Positions 1 to 7,795 of a stretch of 25,382 bases of DNA are shown here, one piece after another. The stretch comes from Halomonas halophila (GTDB lineage: Bacteria > Pseudomonadota > Gammaproteobacteria > Pseudomonadales > Halomonadaceae): contig DJIP01000118.1 of NCBI GenBank assembly GCA_002433675.1, positions 1 to 25,382 on the forward strand, read 5' to 3'. Position 1 is the stretch's first letter. Each line of letters opens with the position of its first letter. The notes beneath the pieces were generated by a model. It did no database searches. It worked only from the letters and a program-made list of their open reading frames with translations, and was not told the origin of the DNA. A program made the translations under genes and the position numbers.

Positions 1-70
1 CCAGTGGGAGGTCATTCGCACCATTCAGGCCTCCAACGGCGTGAGCTACACCGCCGACAATCTGGAGTGA
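1..70 (+). CDS. 3' end of a probable phosphonate/phosphite-type ABC transporter substrate-binding protein (partial)
   Basis: An open frame enters from the left edge and stops with TGA at 68-70, giving a 22-residue C-terminus that ends in YTADNLE. The frame is followed by a 72-nt gap and then an ABC transporter ATPase and two permeases of the phosphonate family. Family knowledge says the periplasmic binding protein (PhnD or PtxB type) is normally the first gene of such an operon. The fragment is too short to identify by itself, so the product name rests on context. Confidence 0.5.
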   Translation, partial: QWEVIRTIQASNGVSYTADNLE

Positions 71-91
71 CGACAGGGCAGCCCAGGGACA

Positions 92-122
92 GGAGGGCCG
101 GCGCATAAGCTGGCGGCCCTCC
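92..122 (+). promoter_or_regulatory. Intercistronic hairpin between the binding-protein gene and phnC
   Basis: Bases 92-100 (GGAGGGCCG) are perfectly complementary to 114-122 (CGGCCCTCC), with a 13-nt loop. The hairpin lies 22 nt after the stop of the binding-protein gene and 21 nt before phnC. No T-run follows, so it is not a normal terminator. Such hairpins after binding-protein genes often protect the upstream mRNA and keep the binding protein in excess over the membrane parts; that role is inference here. Confidence 0.5.
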
Positions 123-142
123 CGGGGGAGCGAGGATGTGCA

Positions 143-928
143 ATGCTCGAGATTAGCCAGCTGGTCAAGCGCTATGGCCACGATGACCCCGTACTCAAGG
201 GGCTGGATCTGTGCGTGGAAGGCAACTCCGTGGTGTCCATCGTGGGGGCATCCGGAGCGGGCAAGAGCACCTTGCTCCGCTGCATCAATCGCCTGATCGA
301 ACCCACCTCGGGGTCGATCAGGCTCAATGGCCAGGAGTTGTCCAGCCTCAAGGGCGCGCCACTGCGCCAGGCCAGGCGGCGCATCGGCATGGTCTTTCAG
401 GGCTTCAATCTGATCGACCGGTTGACGGTGATGGAGAACGTGCTGGCCGGGCGGCTGGGCTACGTCGGCTTCTTTCAGGCGTGGCGGCGGCGCTTTCCGC
501 CGGAGGACATCGAGCGTGCCTTCCACCTGATGGAGCGAGTGGGTATCGCCCAGTACGCCAACAAGCGCGCGGACGAGCTGTCCGGTGGCGAACGCCAGCG
601 GGTCGGGGTCGTCCGAGCCTTGATGCAGGAGCCGGACATTCTGCTGGCCGATGAGCCGACCGCCTCGCTGGACCCCGTCACCAGCGAGCAGATCATGAAG
701 CTGATGCGGGCCCTGGCCAGTGAGCTGTCACTGCCGGTGTTGATCAACATTCACAACGTGGCCCAGGCCAGGGCCTACACCGAGCGTATCGTCGGCTTGC
801 GCCATGGCCGCATGATCTTCGATGGCACGCCAGAGCGCTTCGATGCCGCAGCGCTGGAAGAGATCTACGGCGGTATCGAGGCCCCGGACGAGACCGCTGT
901 ACCGAGCGTCGCGGAAGGGGGGCGCTGA
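143..928 (+). CDS. phnC: Phosphonate-type ABC transporter ATP-binding protein (PhnC family)
   Basis: This 261-residue protein is the cytoplasmic ATPase that drives import of phosphonate, phosphite or a related oxyanion through the PhnE-type permeases encoded next. It has a Walker A motif GASGAGKST at about residues 35-43, a Q-loop in MVFQGFNL, the ABC signature LSGGE at 146-150, Walker B ILLADEP with D170 and E171, and an H-loop His in NIHN. Length fits PhnC. The ATG at 143 is preceded by GCGAGGA at suitable spacing. Its stop overlaps the next start as TGATG, which indicates translational coupling. No C-P lyase, phosphonatase or phosphite dehydrogenase gene is in the window, so the substrate is not fixed. 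Confidence 0.9.
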   Translation: MLEISQLVKRYGHDDPVLKGLDLCVEGNSVVSIVGASGAGKSTLLRCINRLIEPTSGSIRLNGQELSSLKGAPLRQARRRIGMVFQGFNLIDRLTVMENVLAGRLGYVGFFQAWRRRFPPEDIERAFHLMERVGIAQYANKRADELSGGERQRVGVVRALMQEPDILLADEPTASLDPVTSEQIMKLMRALASELSLPVLINIHNVAQARAYTERIVGLRHGRMIFDGTPERFDAAALEEIYGGIEAPDETAVPSVAEGGR

Positions 929-1725
929 TGGTGGACGACAAGGCTCGGACCTGGCGCAAGCCGCCCTTTATCGCCAGCCCTGTGGTGCGCTTGCTGCTGG
1001 CGCTGGGCGTGCTGGGGTACCTGGGCTTGGCGCTGGCCACCCTGCCGTTCGACTGGGAGCGGATCAGCGACGGTCTGCCGCGTGCCGCGCGCATCTTCGG
1101 CGGCGGCTTTCCGCCGAGCTTCGAGCGCTTTGAACTGCTGCTGACCGGCTTCAAGGAAAGCTTCCAGATTGCTCTGCTGGCGACCCTGCTGGGGGTGGCG
1201 CTGTCGATCCCCTTTGCGGTGATGGCGGCGCGCAATATCGCACCGCGCCCGGTCTATCTGGTGGGGCGAGCCGTCATCATCGTGTCGCGCAGTTTCCACC
1301 CGGTCATCGTGGCGATTCTGTTCGTCAAGGCGGTCGGGTTTGGCCCCCTGGCCGGGATCCTGACCCTGACGCTCTACTCCATCGGCTTTGTCGGCAAGCT
1401 GCTGGCCGAAGAGATCGAGGAGATCGACTGGGGACAGGTGGAAGCCATGCGGTCGGTCGGTGCAGGGTTCATGGCAACGTTGCTGTATGCCGTCTTCCCC
1501 CAGATCCTGCCACGCCAGCTGGGGCTTTCCATGTACCAGCTGGATAGCAATCTGCGCGCCTCGGCGGTGGTCGGCATCGTCGGCGCCGGTGGCATCGGTG
1601 GCACCTTGATGAACGCCTTCGGGCGCTACGACTACGACTTTGCGTTCGCCATTCTGCTGGTGATCATCGCGGTGATTCTGGTCAGTGAAGGCATCAGCGG
1701 CTGGGTCAGGAGACGACTATGGTAG
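928..1725 (+). CDS. phnE: Phosphonate-type ABC transporter permease, first copy (PhnE family)
   Basis: A 265-residue inner-membrane protein with hydrophobic segments near residues 20-40, 75-95, 110-150 and 235-260. It carries the cytoplasmic EAA-type loop that docks on the ATPase (EAMRSVGAG, then FPQILP). The glycine-rich GIVGAGGIGG segment after that loop is typical of PhnE. It starts by 1-nt overlap with the ATPase gene and overlaps the next permease by 7 nt. Tandem, non-identical PhnE genes are known in phosphonate and phosphite transport operons; the two products probably form a heterodimeric channel. Substrate cannot be read from the sequence. Confidence 0.88.
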   Translation: MVDDKARTWRKPPFIASPVVRLLLALGVLGYLGLALATLPFDWERISDGLPRAARIFGGGFPPSFERFELLLTGFKESFQIALLATLLGVALSIPFAVMAARNIAPRPVYLVGRAVIIVSRSFHPVIVAILFVKAVGFGPLAGILTLTLYSIGFVGKLLAEEIEEIDWGQVEAMRSVGAGFMATLLYAVFPQILPRQLGLSMYQLDSNLRASAVVGIVGAGGIGGTLMNAFGRYDYDFAFAILLVIIAVILVSEGISGWVRRRLW

Positions 1726-2522
1726 CGACGCCGACGGAAAGACGGGTGTGGCAGCGTTACAGCCGACGGGAGCGCTGGACGCGCTTCGTGCTGCTGTTGC
1801 TGGTCGTGGCGGTGTTGAGCTGGGCGGCCAGAGACGTCGACATCTTCTGGCCCTGGGTGTGGGATGCGCCGGCACAGATCTACAGTCTCGCGGATCGCAT
1901 GTGGCCACCCGATCCGCGGCGTCTCGGCGAGATTGTCGAGGCGTTGGTCGAGACGGTCCATATTGCCACCCTGGCCACATTCTCGACGATCTTCGTGGCC
2001 CTTCCCATCGCCTACTTGGCGGCCCAGAACACCACACCCAATCGTGCCTGCCTGTGGTTTGCCCGTTTCGTGCTGGTGGCCAGTCGTTCGGTCAACACCA
2101 TTATCTGGGCATTGCTGTTCGTGGCGATCTTCGGCCCCGGCGTGCTGGCGGGTATCCTTGCGATCATGTGCCGCTCCATCGGCTTCGTCGGCAAGCTGAT
2201 GGGTGAGGCCATCGAGGAAATCGATCGACGGCCGGTCGAGGCGATGGAAGCGGTGGGGGCCAGCCGGCCGAAGGTCATCCTCTATGCGGTGGTGCCCCAG
2301 GTGGTCCCGGCCTTCTTTGCCGTGATCATCCTGCGCTGGGATATCAATATTCGCGAGTCCACCGTGCTGGGTCTGGTGGGGGCCGGCGGTATCGGGGTCA
2401 TCCTTCAGGGGGCCATCGATACCTTTGCCTGGCCGACGGTGGCCACCATCCTGTGTGGCATCGTGATCCTGGTGTTGCTGGGAGAGGTGTTGACCGGATG
2501 GTTGCGAAGCCGAGTGCTTTAG
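1719..2522 (+). CDS. phnE: Phosphonate-type ABC transporter permease, second copy (PhnE family)
   Basis: A 267-residue inner-membrane permease related to the preceding gene. It has an EAA-type loop (EAMEAVGAS, then VPQVVP) and the GLVGAGGIGV segment, both matching the first copy in order and position. The SIGFVGKL and EEID stretches just before the loop are also shared by both proteins, showing that they arose by duplication. The ATG lies inside the end of the first permease gene, so translation is probably coupled. It is the last gene of the transporter operon; the next 248 nt carry no gene. Confidence 0.88.
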   Translation: MVATPTERRVWQRYSRRERWTRFVLLLLVVAVLSWAARDVDIFWPWVWDAPAQIYSLADRMWPPDPRRLGEIVEALVETVHIATLATFSTIFVALPIAYLAAQNTTPNRACLWFARFVLVASRSVNTIIWALLFVAIFGPGVLAGILAIMCRSIGFVGKLMGEAIEEIDRRPVEAMEAVGASRPKVILYAVVPQVVPAFFAVIILRWDINIRESTVLGLVGAGGIGVILQGAIDTFAWPTVATILCGIVILVLLGEVLTGWLRSRVL

Positions 2523-2770
2523 GTTTCTGCGACGAAAGGCTGTAATAGTTTGTGCGAAATCCAGCATGACGCGTTGATGCTTGCGACTTAACATTAACTC
2601 CTTGTTTTTCAGGCTGATCATCTTGGTGTTGCGGCTATTTCATGGGGCCGGGTGATGGCCGGTCTTGGGAGAAACGGCACAGAATGCTAAGGCGAGGCGG
2701 CGAGGTGCCTCGAAGTTAAGCTATCCTCGATACCATTGATTACCTTGTTCAGTGGATCGTCGCCTGGCCT
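2523..2770. other. Intergenic gap between the transporter operon and the cyclic-di-GMP gene
   Basis: No open frame here looks real. The gap contains a short inverted repeat AGCAT...ATGCT near 2563 and a T-run (GTTTTTC) near 2604-2610, but the two do not combine into a convincing terminator. The promoter of the downstream GGDEF-EAL gene must lie here; no clear -35/-10 pair or FNR-type palindrome was found. Confidence 0.4.
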
Positions 2771-5662
2771 ATGAAGATGGATGCCCGCAGAGCCTTTCAG
2801 AGCCTAGCCGACAGCCTGTCGCGGGACATCGGTGATAACTTCTTCGCGAACCTGGCTGAACGACTGGCGGTGATCCTCGACGCCGACGCCATGATGATAG
2901 CGACCCCTGTCGCGGATGGCTCGCGCCTGCGATCCCTGGTGCTGATGGCCGATGGCAAGCGCCATCCAGATGTCGAGTACGAGACTGCCGGCACCCCCTG
3001 TCGCGATGCCCTGGACGGCGGAGCCTGCATCTATCCGGAGAACGTCTGCAGTGCCTTTCCGGACGACGTCCTGCTGCAAGAGTTTGGAGCAGAGGCCTAC
3101 GCCGGTGTGGCGATGCGAGGGCCCGAAGGCGAGCTGCATGGTGTTCTGGTTGCCTTGCATCGCCATCGACTGCACCAGCGGCGCCTGGTCGAGGAGGTAC
3201 TGAGAATTGCTGCGGCGCGTTGTGGCGCCGAGCTGTCCAACCTGCGCACCGAGCAGGCGCTGGAGAAGACCGCTACCCAGCTGGACACGACCAACCGACA
3301 GCTCAAGCGGGCCCACCGAGCCTTGACCCTGCTGCGGCTGGTCAACCGTGCGGTGATTCGCCTGTCCGACGAGATGGCGATCTTTCAGGAGGCCTGTCGG
3401 CTGGCCGTGGAGCAGGGCGGCTACCGCTACGCCTGGGCGGGCTTGGCCCAGGATGATCCCGAGTGCAGCATTCTACCCTTGGTCAGTGCCGGCGGCGCCG
3501 ACGAGCTACTGCGGCATGCACGCTTCAGTTGGGACGTGGCCAGGCCCGAAGGTCAGGGCCCGAGTGGTCTCGCGGTGTCTGAAGGCAAGGCGCAGCGGGT
3601 AGCCGACTACACGGCAGGTACGATACCGCCTCCGTCCTGGGCCGAGCGTTTCGGGGTCGTGGCGGAGGTGGCCCTGCCGCTGAGCCTGGGCAGCGAGCGA
3701 CGGGGCGTGCTGGTGCTGTTGATGGATCAGCCCCACCACGCCGGCGCCGATGAACTGGCGCTGCTGCGGGAGCTTGCGGACAACCTGTCCTTTGGCTTGC
3801 AGGCCATGCGCGCCCACCAGCACCAGCAGAACACCCAGCAGGCGGTGCTGGACATGGCCGAACTGGTGACGGCGCGCAGCGATGACGCCTTCTTTACCCT
3901 GCTGGTGCGACGTTTGACCGACGCACTCGGCGCGGACGCGGTGTTCGTGTCACGCGTCGAGGAAAGCGTCCCGTTGCAGGCGACGCTGATCGCCGGTCTG
4001 GTTTCGGGCCAGCCGGTGGAGCCCTTTCACTACTGTTTCGAAGGTCTGCCCTGCGAGACGTCCTTTCGTGACAGCGAGCATGTAGTGGCTCGCGGCATGA
4101 GCCAACGCTATCCCCGCGCCGAAGAGATGGTCGGCTTCGCCGTGGAAGCCTACGTCGGCCGACGTCTGGAAGACGCCAACGGCGATGCCATCGGTATCCT
4201 GTTTGCGCTGTATCGCCAGCCACTGCATGATCCTGAACCCATTTGCCACCTGCTACGGATCTTTGCCGCAGGCGCCTCGGCGGAACTCGAACGGCGCCGC
4301 AGCGACGCCCACATACGGCACCTGGCCTTCTTTGATCCGGGGACCGGACTACCCAACCGGGTCCACTTCATGGAGCGTCTGCAGGCGGCGATTGCTCGGG
4401 CTCGCACCGAGCAGTATCGAGTGGCGCTGATGTTCCTCGACCTCAACCGCTTCAAGGAGATCAATGACGGTCAGGGCCACGACGTCGGTGACCAAGTGCT
4501 CAAGGAGGTGGCCGCTCGCTTCAGCGGTTGTCTTGGCAGGCTCGAAAGCCTGGCGCGGATGGGCGGCGACGAATTCGTGGTGATGGTGGAGCAGACCGAC
4601 GAGATCGGCGCCGCCCAGGTCGTGGGGCGTCTGCTCAGCGCCTTGAATGAGCCGGTGGTGCATGAGGGGCATCGCTTCAACGTCGACGTCAGCATCGGCG
4701 TCGCCTTCTTTCCCGGCGATGGCGACAGCTCCCGGGAGCTGCTCAAGCACACCGATATCGCCATGTACCATGCCAAGGAAAGCCGCAGCGGCTATCGCTT
4801 CTACGCCCCTGAGATGGGGCGTGATCTGCGGCGTCGGCTGGTGCTTGCTTCACGTCTTGGTGAGGCGCTGGACGCGCAACGCCTCGAACTCTGCTTTCAA
4901 CCTTGTGTCGACCTCAAGAGCGGTGAGCTGATCGGTGCCGAGGTACTGTGTCGCTGGCACGACGCCGAACTGGGGTGGATCAGCCCGATGGAGTTCGTCG
5001 CCGTGGCCGAGGAGCAGGGCATGATCGAGGCCCTCGGCAGCTGGGTGATGGAGCAGACCTGTCGCCAGCTGAAACAGTGGCAGCAGGCATCGCTGGACCG
5101 GCTGCCCGAGCGTCTCTACGTCAATCTGGCGGCGGCCCAGTTCGAGGACCCCGAGCTGGCCATCAAGCTTTGCGAGATTGCCGCCCGGGCCGGCGTTTCC
5201 CCCTCGCTGCTGGGGCTGGAAATTACCGAAAGCGGCTTCATGAAGGATCCGGAGCAGGCGATACGCATCACCGATACCCTGCGTCAGCAGGGATTCGCCC
5301 TGGCCATCGACGATTTCGGGACCGGCTATTCGTCGCTGGCCTACCTCAAGCGGTTTTCCGTACAGGCGGTCAAGATCGACATGTCCTTCGTCAGCGACAT
5401 GCTGACAGACAGCAACGATCACGCCATCGTCGCCACCATCATCGCCATGGCCGATCGTCTGGGGCTGACGGTGGTGGCGGAGGGCATCGAGACGCCGGCG
5501 CAGTTCGAGGCATTGCGTGCCCTGGGCTGCGATCTTGGCCAGGGGTATCTGCTGTCACGCCCCTTGAGGGGGGATGAGTTCGCGAGGCGCTGGTTGGGCC
5601 GTGATGGGCAGCGGCACAATGGCCTGGAAGCTGCCTTGCAGACGACGGATCCTCCCGCCTGA
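2771..5662 (+). CDS. GAF-GAF-GAF-GGDEF-EAL cyclic-di-GMP turnover protein
   Basis: A 963-residue soluble protein without membrane segments. The N-terminal half holds three GAF-like sensor regions at roughly 15-160, 195-345 and 360-510. The first and third share a similar layout with a PC motif (GTPCRDA, GLPCETS) and look like duplicates. A polar helical linker lies around 160-190. The GGDEF domain (about 520-680) has an intact GGDEF at 598-602. The inhibitory site upstream reads RLES instead of RxxD, so product feedback is probably weakened. The EAL domain (about 690-945) has EVL at 724-726, EITE, DDFGTG from 847, KID, EGIET and QGY, the set expected of an active phosphodiesterase. The net activity and the sensed signal are unknown. 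The start is uncertain: no strong ribosome binding site precedes it, and a second in-frame ATG lies at 2777. Confidence 0.9.
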   Translation: MKMDARRAFQSLADSLSRDIGDNFFANLAERLAVILDADAMMIATPVADGSRLRSLVLMADGKRHPDVEYETAGTPCRDALDGGACIYPENVCSAFPDDVLLQEFGAEAYAGVAMRGPEGELHGVLVALHRHRLHQRRLVEEVLRIAAARCGAELSNLRTEQALEKTATQLDTTNRQLKRAHRALTLLRLVNRAVIRLSDEMAIFQEACRLAVEQGGYRYAWAGLAQDDPECSILPLVSAGGADELLRHARFSWDVARPEGQGPSGLAVSEGKAQRVADYTAGTIPPPSWAERFGVVAEVALPLSLGSERRGVLVLLMDQPHHAGADELALLRELADNLSFGLQAMRAHQHQQNTQQAVLDMAELVTARSDDAFFTLLVRRLTDALGADAVFVSRVEESVPLQATLIAGLVSGQPVEPFHYCFEGLPCETSFRDSEHVVARGMSQRYPRAEEMVGFAVEAYVGRRLEDANGDAIGILFALYRQPLHDPEPICHLLRIFAAGASAELERRRSDAHIRHLAFFDPGTGLPNRVHFMERLQAAIARARTEQYRVALMFLDLNRFKEINDGQGHDVGDQVLKEVAARFSGCLGRLESLARMGGDEFVVMVEQTDEIGAAQVVGRLLSALNEPVVHEGHRFNVDVSIGVAFFPGDGDSSRELLKHTDIAMYHAKESRSGYRFYAPEMGRDLRRRLVLASRLGEALDAQRLELCFQPCVDLKSGELIGAEVLCRWHDAELGWISPMEFVAVAEEQGMIEALGSWVMEQTCRQLKQWQQASLDRLPERLYVNLAAAQFEDPELAIKLCEIAARAGVSPSLLGLEITESGFMKDPEQAIRITDTLRQQGFALAIDDFGTGYSSLAYLKRFSVQAVKIDMSFVSDMLTDSNDHAIVATIIAMADRLGLTVVAEGIETPAQFEALRALGCDLGQGYLLSRPLRGDEFARRWLGRDGQRHNGLEAALQTTDPPA

Positions 5663-5707
5663 GCGGCGAGTATATCCGCTGACATTGCCTATGGAGATGT
5701 TGGCGGG

Positions 5708-6301
5708 TCAGGACGTCCTGCACAGGGTCTGCATCCGCTGCCATGCCGCAAAGGCGCCCTTCAGTGAGAAGCTCATGAACCAGTAGTCGCTGGTATCGGG
5801 CGTCATGCGCAGGCGCAAATGCAACTGTTCCCCGGTGGCTAGCCGCGATGCCAGCAGGTCCATGTCGATGCCTTCTACGCGCACGTAGAGACCGTCGTCA
5901 CCGCGCTGGGTGGACAGCACCGCCGTGCCGGTCTGGGCGCGTTGCTCGTCCACCAGCAGGTCGATGGGAACACGGTTGACCACTTCGCTCTCGGCCTGGC
6001 GCTGCCCCAGGGCGCTTCTGACCTCGATCCAGGGCGTGCGGCATTGCCCTGGGGTGACGTTGAGGCTGAGCATGGCGTCGCTGTAGCTGGTCCTTTGTAC
6101 CGCTCGCACATGGGACTCGTCGCCGAGGGTCGCGATCAACGTCTGCCAATCCTGGTGTGCCTGGTGGGAGGAGGTATCGAAGTTTACCGCCATGGCCTGG
6201 GGGCCGATACCTGCCAGTCCGAGCAGGATGACCAGCGCGGCGGCGACCTGGAGACGCCGCGGGTGGGCGCGGCGGGAAGAAGGTGATGGCGGAATCGGCA
6301 T
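5708..6301 (-). CDS. Exported protein of unknown function
   Basis: A 197-residue protein that I do not recognise. Its N-terminus has an arginine-rich region (SRRAHPRRLQ), a hydrophobic stretch AALVILLGLAGI and a likely signal peptidase site after QAMA, so a periplasmic location is inferred. The mature part is about 160 residues, has two cysteines (GQCRT and TLCRTS) that could form a disulphide, and has alternating polar and hydrophobic strands suggesting a beta-rich fold. I chose the ATG at 6301 because AGGAG lies 5 nt upstream; a 52-residue longer frame would overlap nsrR and lacks a signal sequence at its start. The gene follows nsrR by 92 nt on the same strand and converges on the GGDEF-EAL gene. 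Its ribosome binding site lies in a hairpin. Confidence 0.7.
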   Translation of the reverse strand: MPIPPSPSSRRAHPRRLQVAAALVILLGLAGIGPQAMAVNFDTSSHQAHQDWQTLIATLGDESHVRAVQRTSYSDAMLSLNVTPGQCRTPWIEVRSALGQRQAESEVVNRVPIDLLVDEQRAQTGTAVLSTQRGDDGLYVRVEGIDMDLLASRLATGEQLHLRLRMTPDTSDYWFMSFSLKGAFAAWQRMQTLCRTS

Positions 6302-6346
6302 GCTGGCTCCTGACGACCGAGAGAACTCAGAGGTCAGGAGGCTAGC
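6302..6346 (-). promoter_or_regulatory. Leader hairpin containing the ribosome binding site of the exported protein gene
   Basis: On the transcribed strand CTCCTGAC (6340-6333) is perfectly complementary to GTCAGGAG (6314-6307), with an 18-nt loop. The second arm contains the AGGAG that serves the ATG at 6301. With one bulged base the pairing extends by five more pairs (GCTAG against the bases up to the start codon). No T-run follows, so this is not a terminator. Folding would block ribosome entry; whether anything opens it is not known. Confidence 0.5.
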
Positions 6347-6393
6347 ATTCTCGGGGATCGCTGTCGTGGCGCCGCGCCGTTTCGCCTGTCGGG

Positions 6394-6855
6394 TCAGGCG
6401 GGCTCGGCTTCGGGCTGGAGTTCGATCAGCTTGAGGGTGTGCAGGCGCTGGCGGCACTCGGGGGTCATCAGGTCATCCAGGGTGTAGCGATCCAGCACCT
6501 CCAGAAATGCCGTCAGCCCCTCGTTGGCGATCTGCTTGAAGCGGCAGATGGGCGCGATGTAGCAGGCGCTGTCGTCGCCGTCACACTCCACCAGGGCGAG
6601 GCTATGTTCGGTATCCCGGACCAGGGCACCGAGGTGGATGCTGCCTGGCGCCTGCTTGAGCGACAGGCCCCCGTGCTTGCCACGGACGGCAGAGACATAG
6701 CCAAGGCGGCTGAGCTCCTGAACCACCTTCATCAGATGGTTACGTGAGACCTCGAAGCGTGAGGCGATCTCGGCGATCGTGGTGCGCTCGTTGCCGGATT
6801 CGGCAAGGTACATCAGAACGCGCAGTGAGTAGTCGGTAAATCGTGTCAGATGCAT
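6394..6855 (-). CDS. nsrR: Rrf2-family Fe-S transcription regulator, NsrR type
   Basis: A 153-residue DNA-binding protein of the Rrf2 family, most like NsrR, the nitric-oxide-sensing repressor. The start MHLTRFTDYSLRVLMYLA and the helix-turn-helix region VSRNHLMKVVQELSRLGYV followed by RGKHGG are close to E. coli NsrR as I recall it. Three cysteines at 91, 98 and 104 (CDGDDSACYIAPIC) match the iron-sulphur ligands of the family, with two more residues between the first and second than in E. coli. It lies next to the nos operon, on the same strand but separated by an AT-rich gap, which fits a role in nitrosative stress and denitrification control. The exported protein gene lies downstream and may share its transcript. 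The ribosome binding site is weak. Confidence 0.85.
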   Translation of the reverse strand: MHLTRFTDYSLRVLMYLAESGNERTTIAEIASRFEVSRNHLMKVVQELSRLGYVSAVRGKHGGLSLKQAPGSIHLGALVRDTEHSLALVECDGDDSACYIAPICRFKQIANEGLTAFLEVLDRYTLDDLMTPECRQRLHTLKLIELQPEAEPA

Positions 6856-7158
6856 TGGTCGTGCCCCGGCGCCCCTTGGGCGGCTTGGTAAAGAAAAGGG
6901 AGGCTTTCGCTCATGCTTTCGACTTTAGCAAGGGACGATAAATCTCACGCAGGCGTGGCGCATTAAAGCGTAGTGATGTGCGAATATTCCTACGTCATCT
7001 GACCTGTATCAATGAGACGTCATGCGCGATTTAACCTCTTGTCATGGATGCCTTATCCATCTTATTGTTTCTTGAATGTAGCATGGCAAATCCATAAATT
7101 TAGCAATTTTTTTGGTCGGATTTTGTCAGAGCATATTTGCGGGGTTTTCTATACCCAT
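6856..7158. other. AT-rich intergenic region upstream of nsrR and downstream of nosL
   Basis: About 300 nt without a plausible gene. The part from about 6900 to 7158 is clearly richer in A and T than the rest of the window, with runs such as ATTTTTTT near 7103-7112. It contains an FNR/DNR-type palindrome on the nsrR strand (6999-7012), a TTTAAT -10-like hexamer (6967-6962, minus strand) and a short perfect inverted repeat ATGGAT-GCCTT-ATCCAT at 7044-7060. No convincing terminator for the nos operon was seen. Confidence 0.5.
6999..7012 (-). promoter_or_regulatory. FNR/DNR-type box upstream of nsrR
   Basis: On the minus strand the sequence reads TTGAT-ACAG-GTCAG, nine of ten fixed positions of the DNR/FNR-type pattern TTGAT-N4-GTCAA. 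It lies about 150 nt upstream of nsrR. A TTTAAT hexamer (6967-6962) could be the -10, which would place the box centre near -50, not an ideal activator distance. Regulation by oxygen or NO through a Crp/Fnr protein is inference. Confidence 0.45.
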
Positions 7159-7677
7159 TCAAGGGTGATTTGTATGACTCATACGAGTTAGTTGGTCGAG
7201 TTCAAGCTCGTCGAAGCGCTCGATAATGCCACCGTGGTCGCGCTTGAAAGCTTCCGCATCGCTTCTAGTGGAAAAGGTCGCCAGCGGATGGCCCATGCCG
7301 CCCGGCCGCGAATGCCCGGACACGTACCAGGCATCCTGTGCACTGATAAAGGCATCGTTTCCGGGGCGCTCCCAGTCGGTGTGAGCCATGTCATGAACCC
7401 AGGCATGGGCAATACGTTCGGCGTTTTCCGGTTGAAGAAGAAAGACCAGCATTTCTGCCGCCGAGCAGAATTTGGTGACCTCGCTGTCACCGGCAAGTGC
7501 CAGTTCTCCCTTGGGGCCTGGCATGGCGTCGATCAACATCCCGCACACATGACAGATGTCGTCTTTGCCGATGGGGGCTGGGCCGATATCGGTGTCGGAG
7601 GTGCCATCGTTGCAGCCGATCAGCAGCAGTATCAGGCCAGCGATGGCAAATCGTTGCAGCATAGTGGGATGGGGCAT
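7159..7677 (-). CDS. nosL: NosL copper lipoprotein for nitrous oxide reductase maturation
   Basis: A 172-residue lipoprotein. The N-terminus has a hydrophobic segment ending in the lipobox LLIGC, with the lipidated cysteine at residue 22. The metal-binding NosL motif CHVCGMLIDAMPGPKGEL follows at about 42-59 and is characteristic of the family. NosL delivers Cu(I) for assembly of the copper centres of NosZ; this is known for the family. I chose the ATG at 7677 because GGAGA precedes it at 6 nt; the longer frame back to 7803 reads through a tandem repeat and has no such site. It is the last gene of the nos operon, 160 nt after nosY. A gap this large, with a hairpin and repeats in it, suggests that its expression is partly separate. 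Confidence 0.92.
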   Translation of the reverse strand: MPHPTMLQRFAIAGLILLLIGCNDGTSDTDIGPAPIGKDDICHVCGMLIDAMPGPKGELALAGDSEVTKFCSAAEMLVFLLQPENAERIAHAWVHDMAHTDWERPGNDAFISAQDAWYVSGHSRPGGMGHPLATFSTRSDAEAFKRDHGGIIERFDELELDQLTRMSHTNHP

Positions 7678-7729
7678 GGGAGTTCTCCAGGTGAAGCGTC
7701 CTGACAGACGGGGGACAGCCGATAGCCAT

Positions 7730-7794
7730 GGTCGGTAGCGATGTTCGGTAGCAATGTTCGGTAGCAATGTTCGGTAGCGATGTTCGATAGGGCA
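7730..7794. repeat. Five-unit 13-bp tandem repeat in the nosY-nosL gap
   Basis: Units start at 7730, 7743, 7756, 7769 and 7782. Units 2 and 3 are identical (GTTCGGTAGCAAT). Units 1 and 4 end in GCGAT instead of GCAAT, unit 1 also has one early change, and unit 5 is degenerate (GTTCGATAGGGCA). The repeat is noncoding in my annotation and lies just upstream of nosL. The period of 13 nt is not a multiple of three, so it is not a protein repeat. Confidence 0.85.
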
Positions 7795-7795
7795 T

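Noticed and set aside
1632..2621. A 329-residue minus-strand frame opposite the PhnE genes
   Set aside because: Its His, Gln, Asp and Arg-rich composition is typical of an antisense shadow of GC-rich coding DNA; the plus strand encodes clear permeases.
6847..6857. NsrR half-site AGATGCATT over the nsrR start codon
   Set aside because: It matches well, but these bases encode the conserved first residues MHLT, and no second half-site follows, so chance is likely.
7044..7060. NsrR operator at the inverted repeat GATGCC...CCATC
   Set aside because: The half-sites resemble NsrR elements, but their spacing is about 4 bp too short for the known 11-1-11 layout.
7172..7184. Perfect palindrome GTATGA-C-TCATAC near the end of nosL as a terminator
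   Set aside because: It lies inside the nosL coding region and has no T-run after it.
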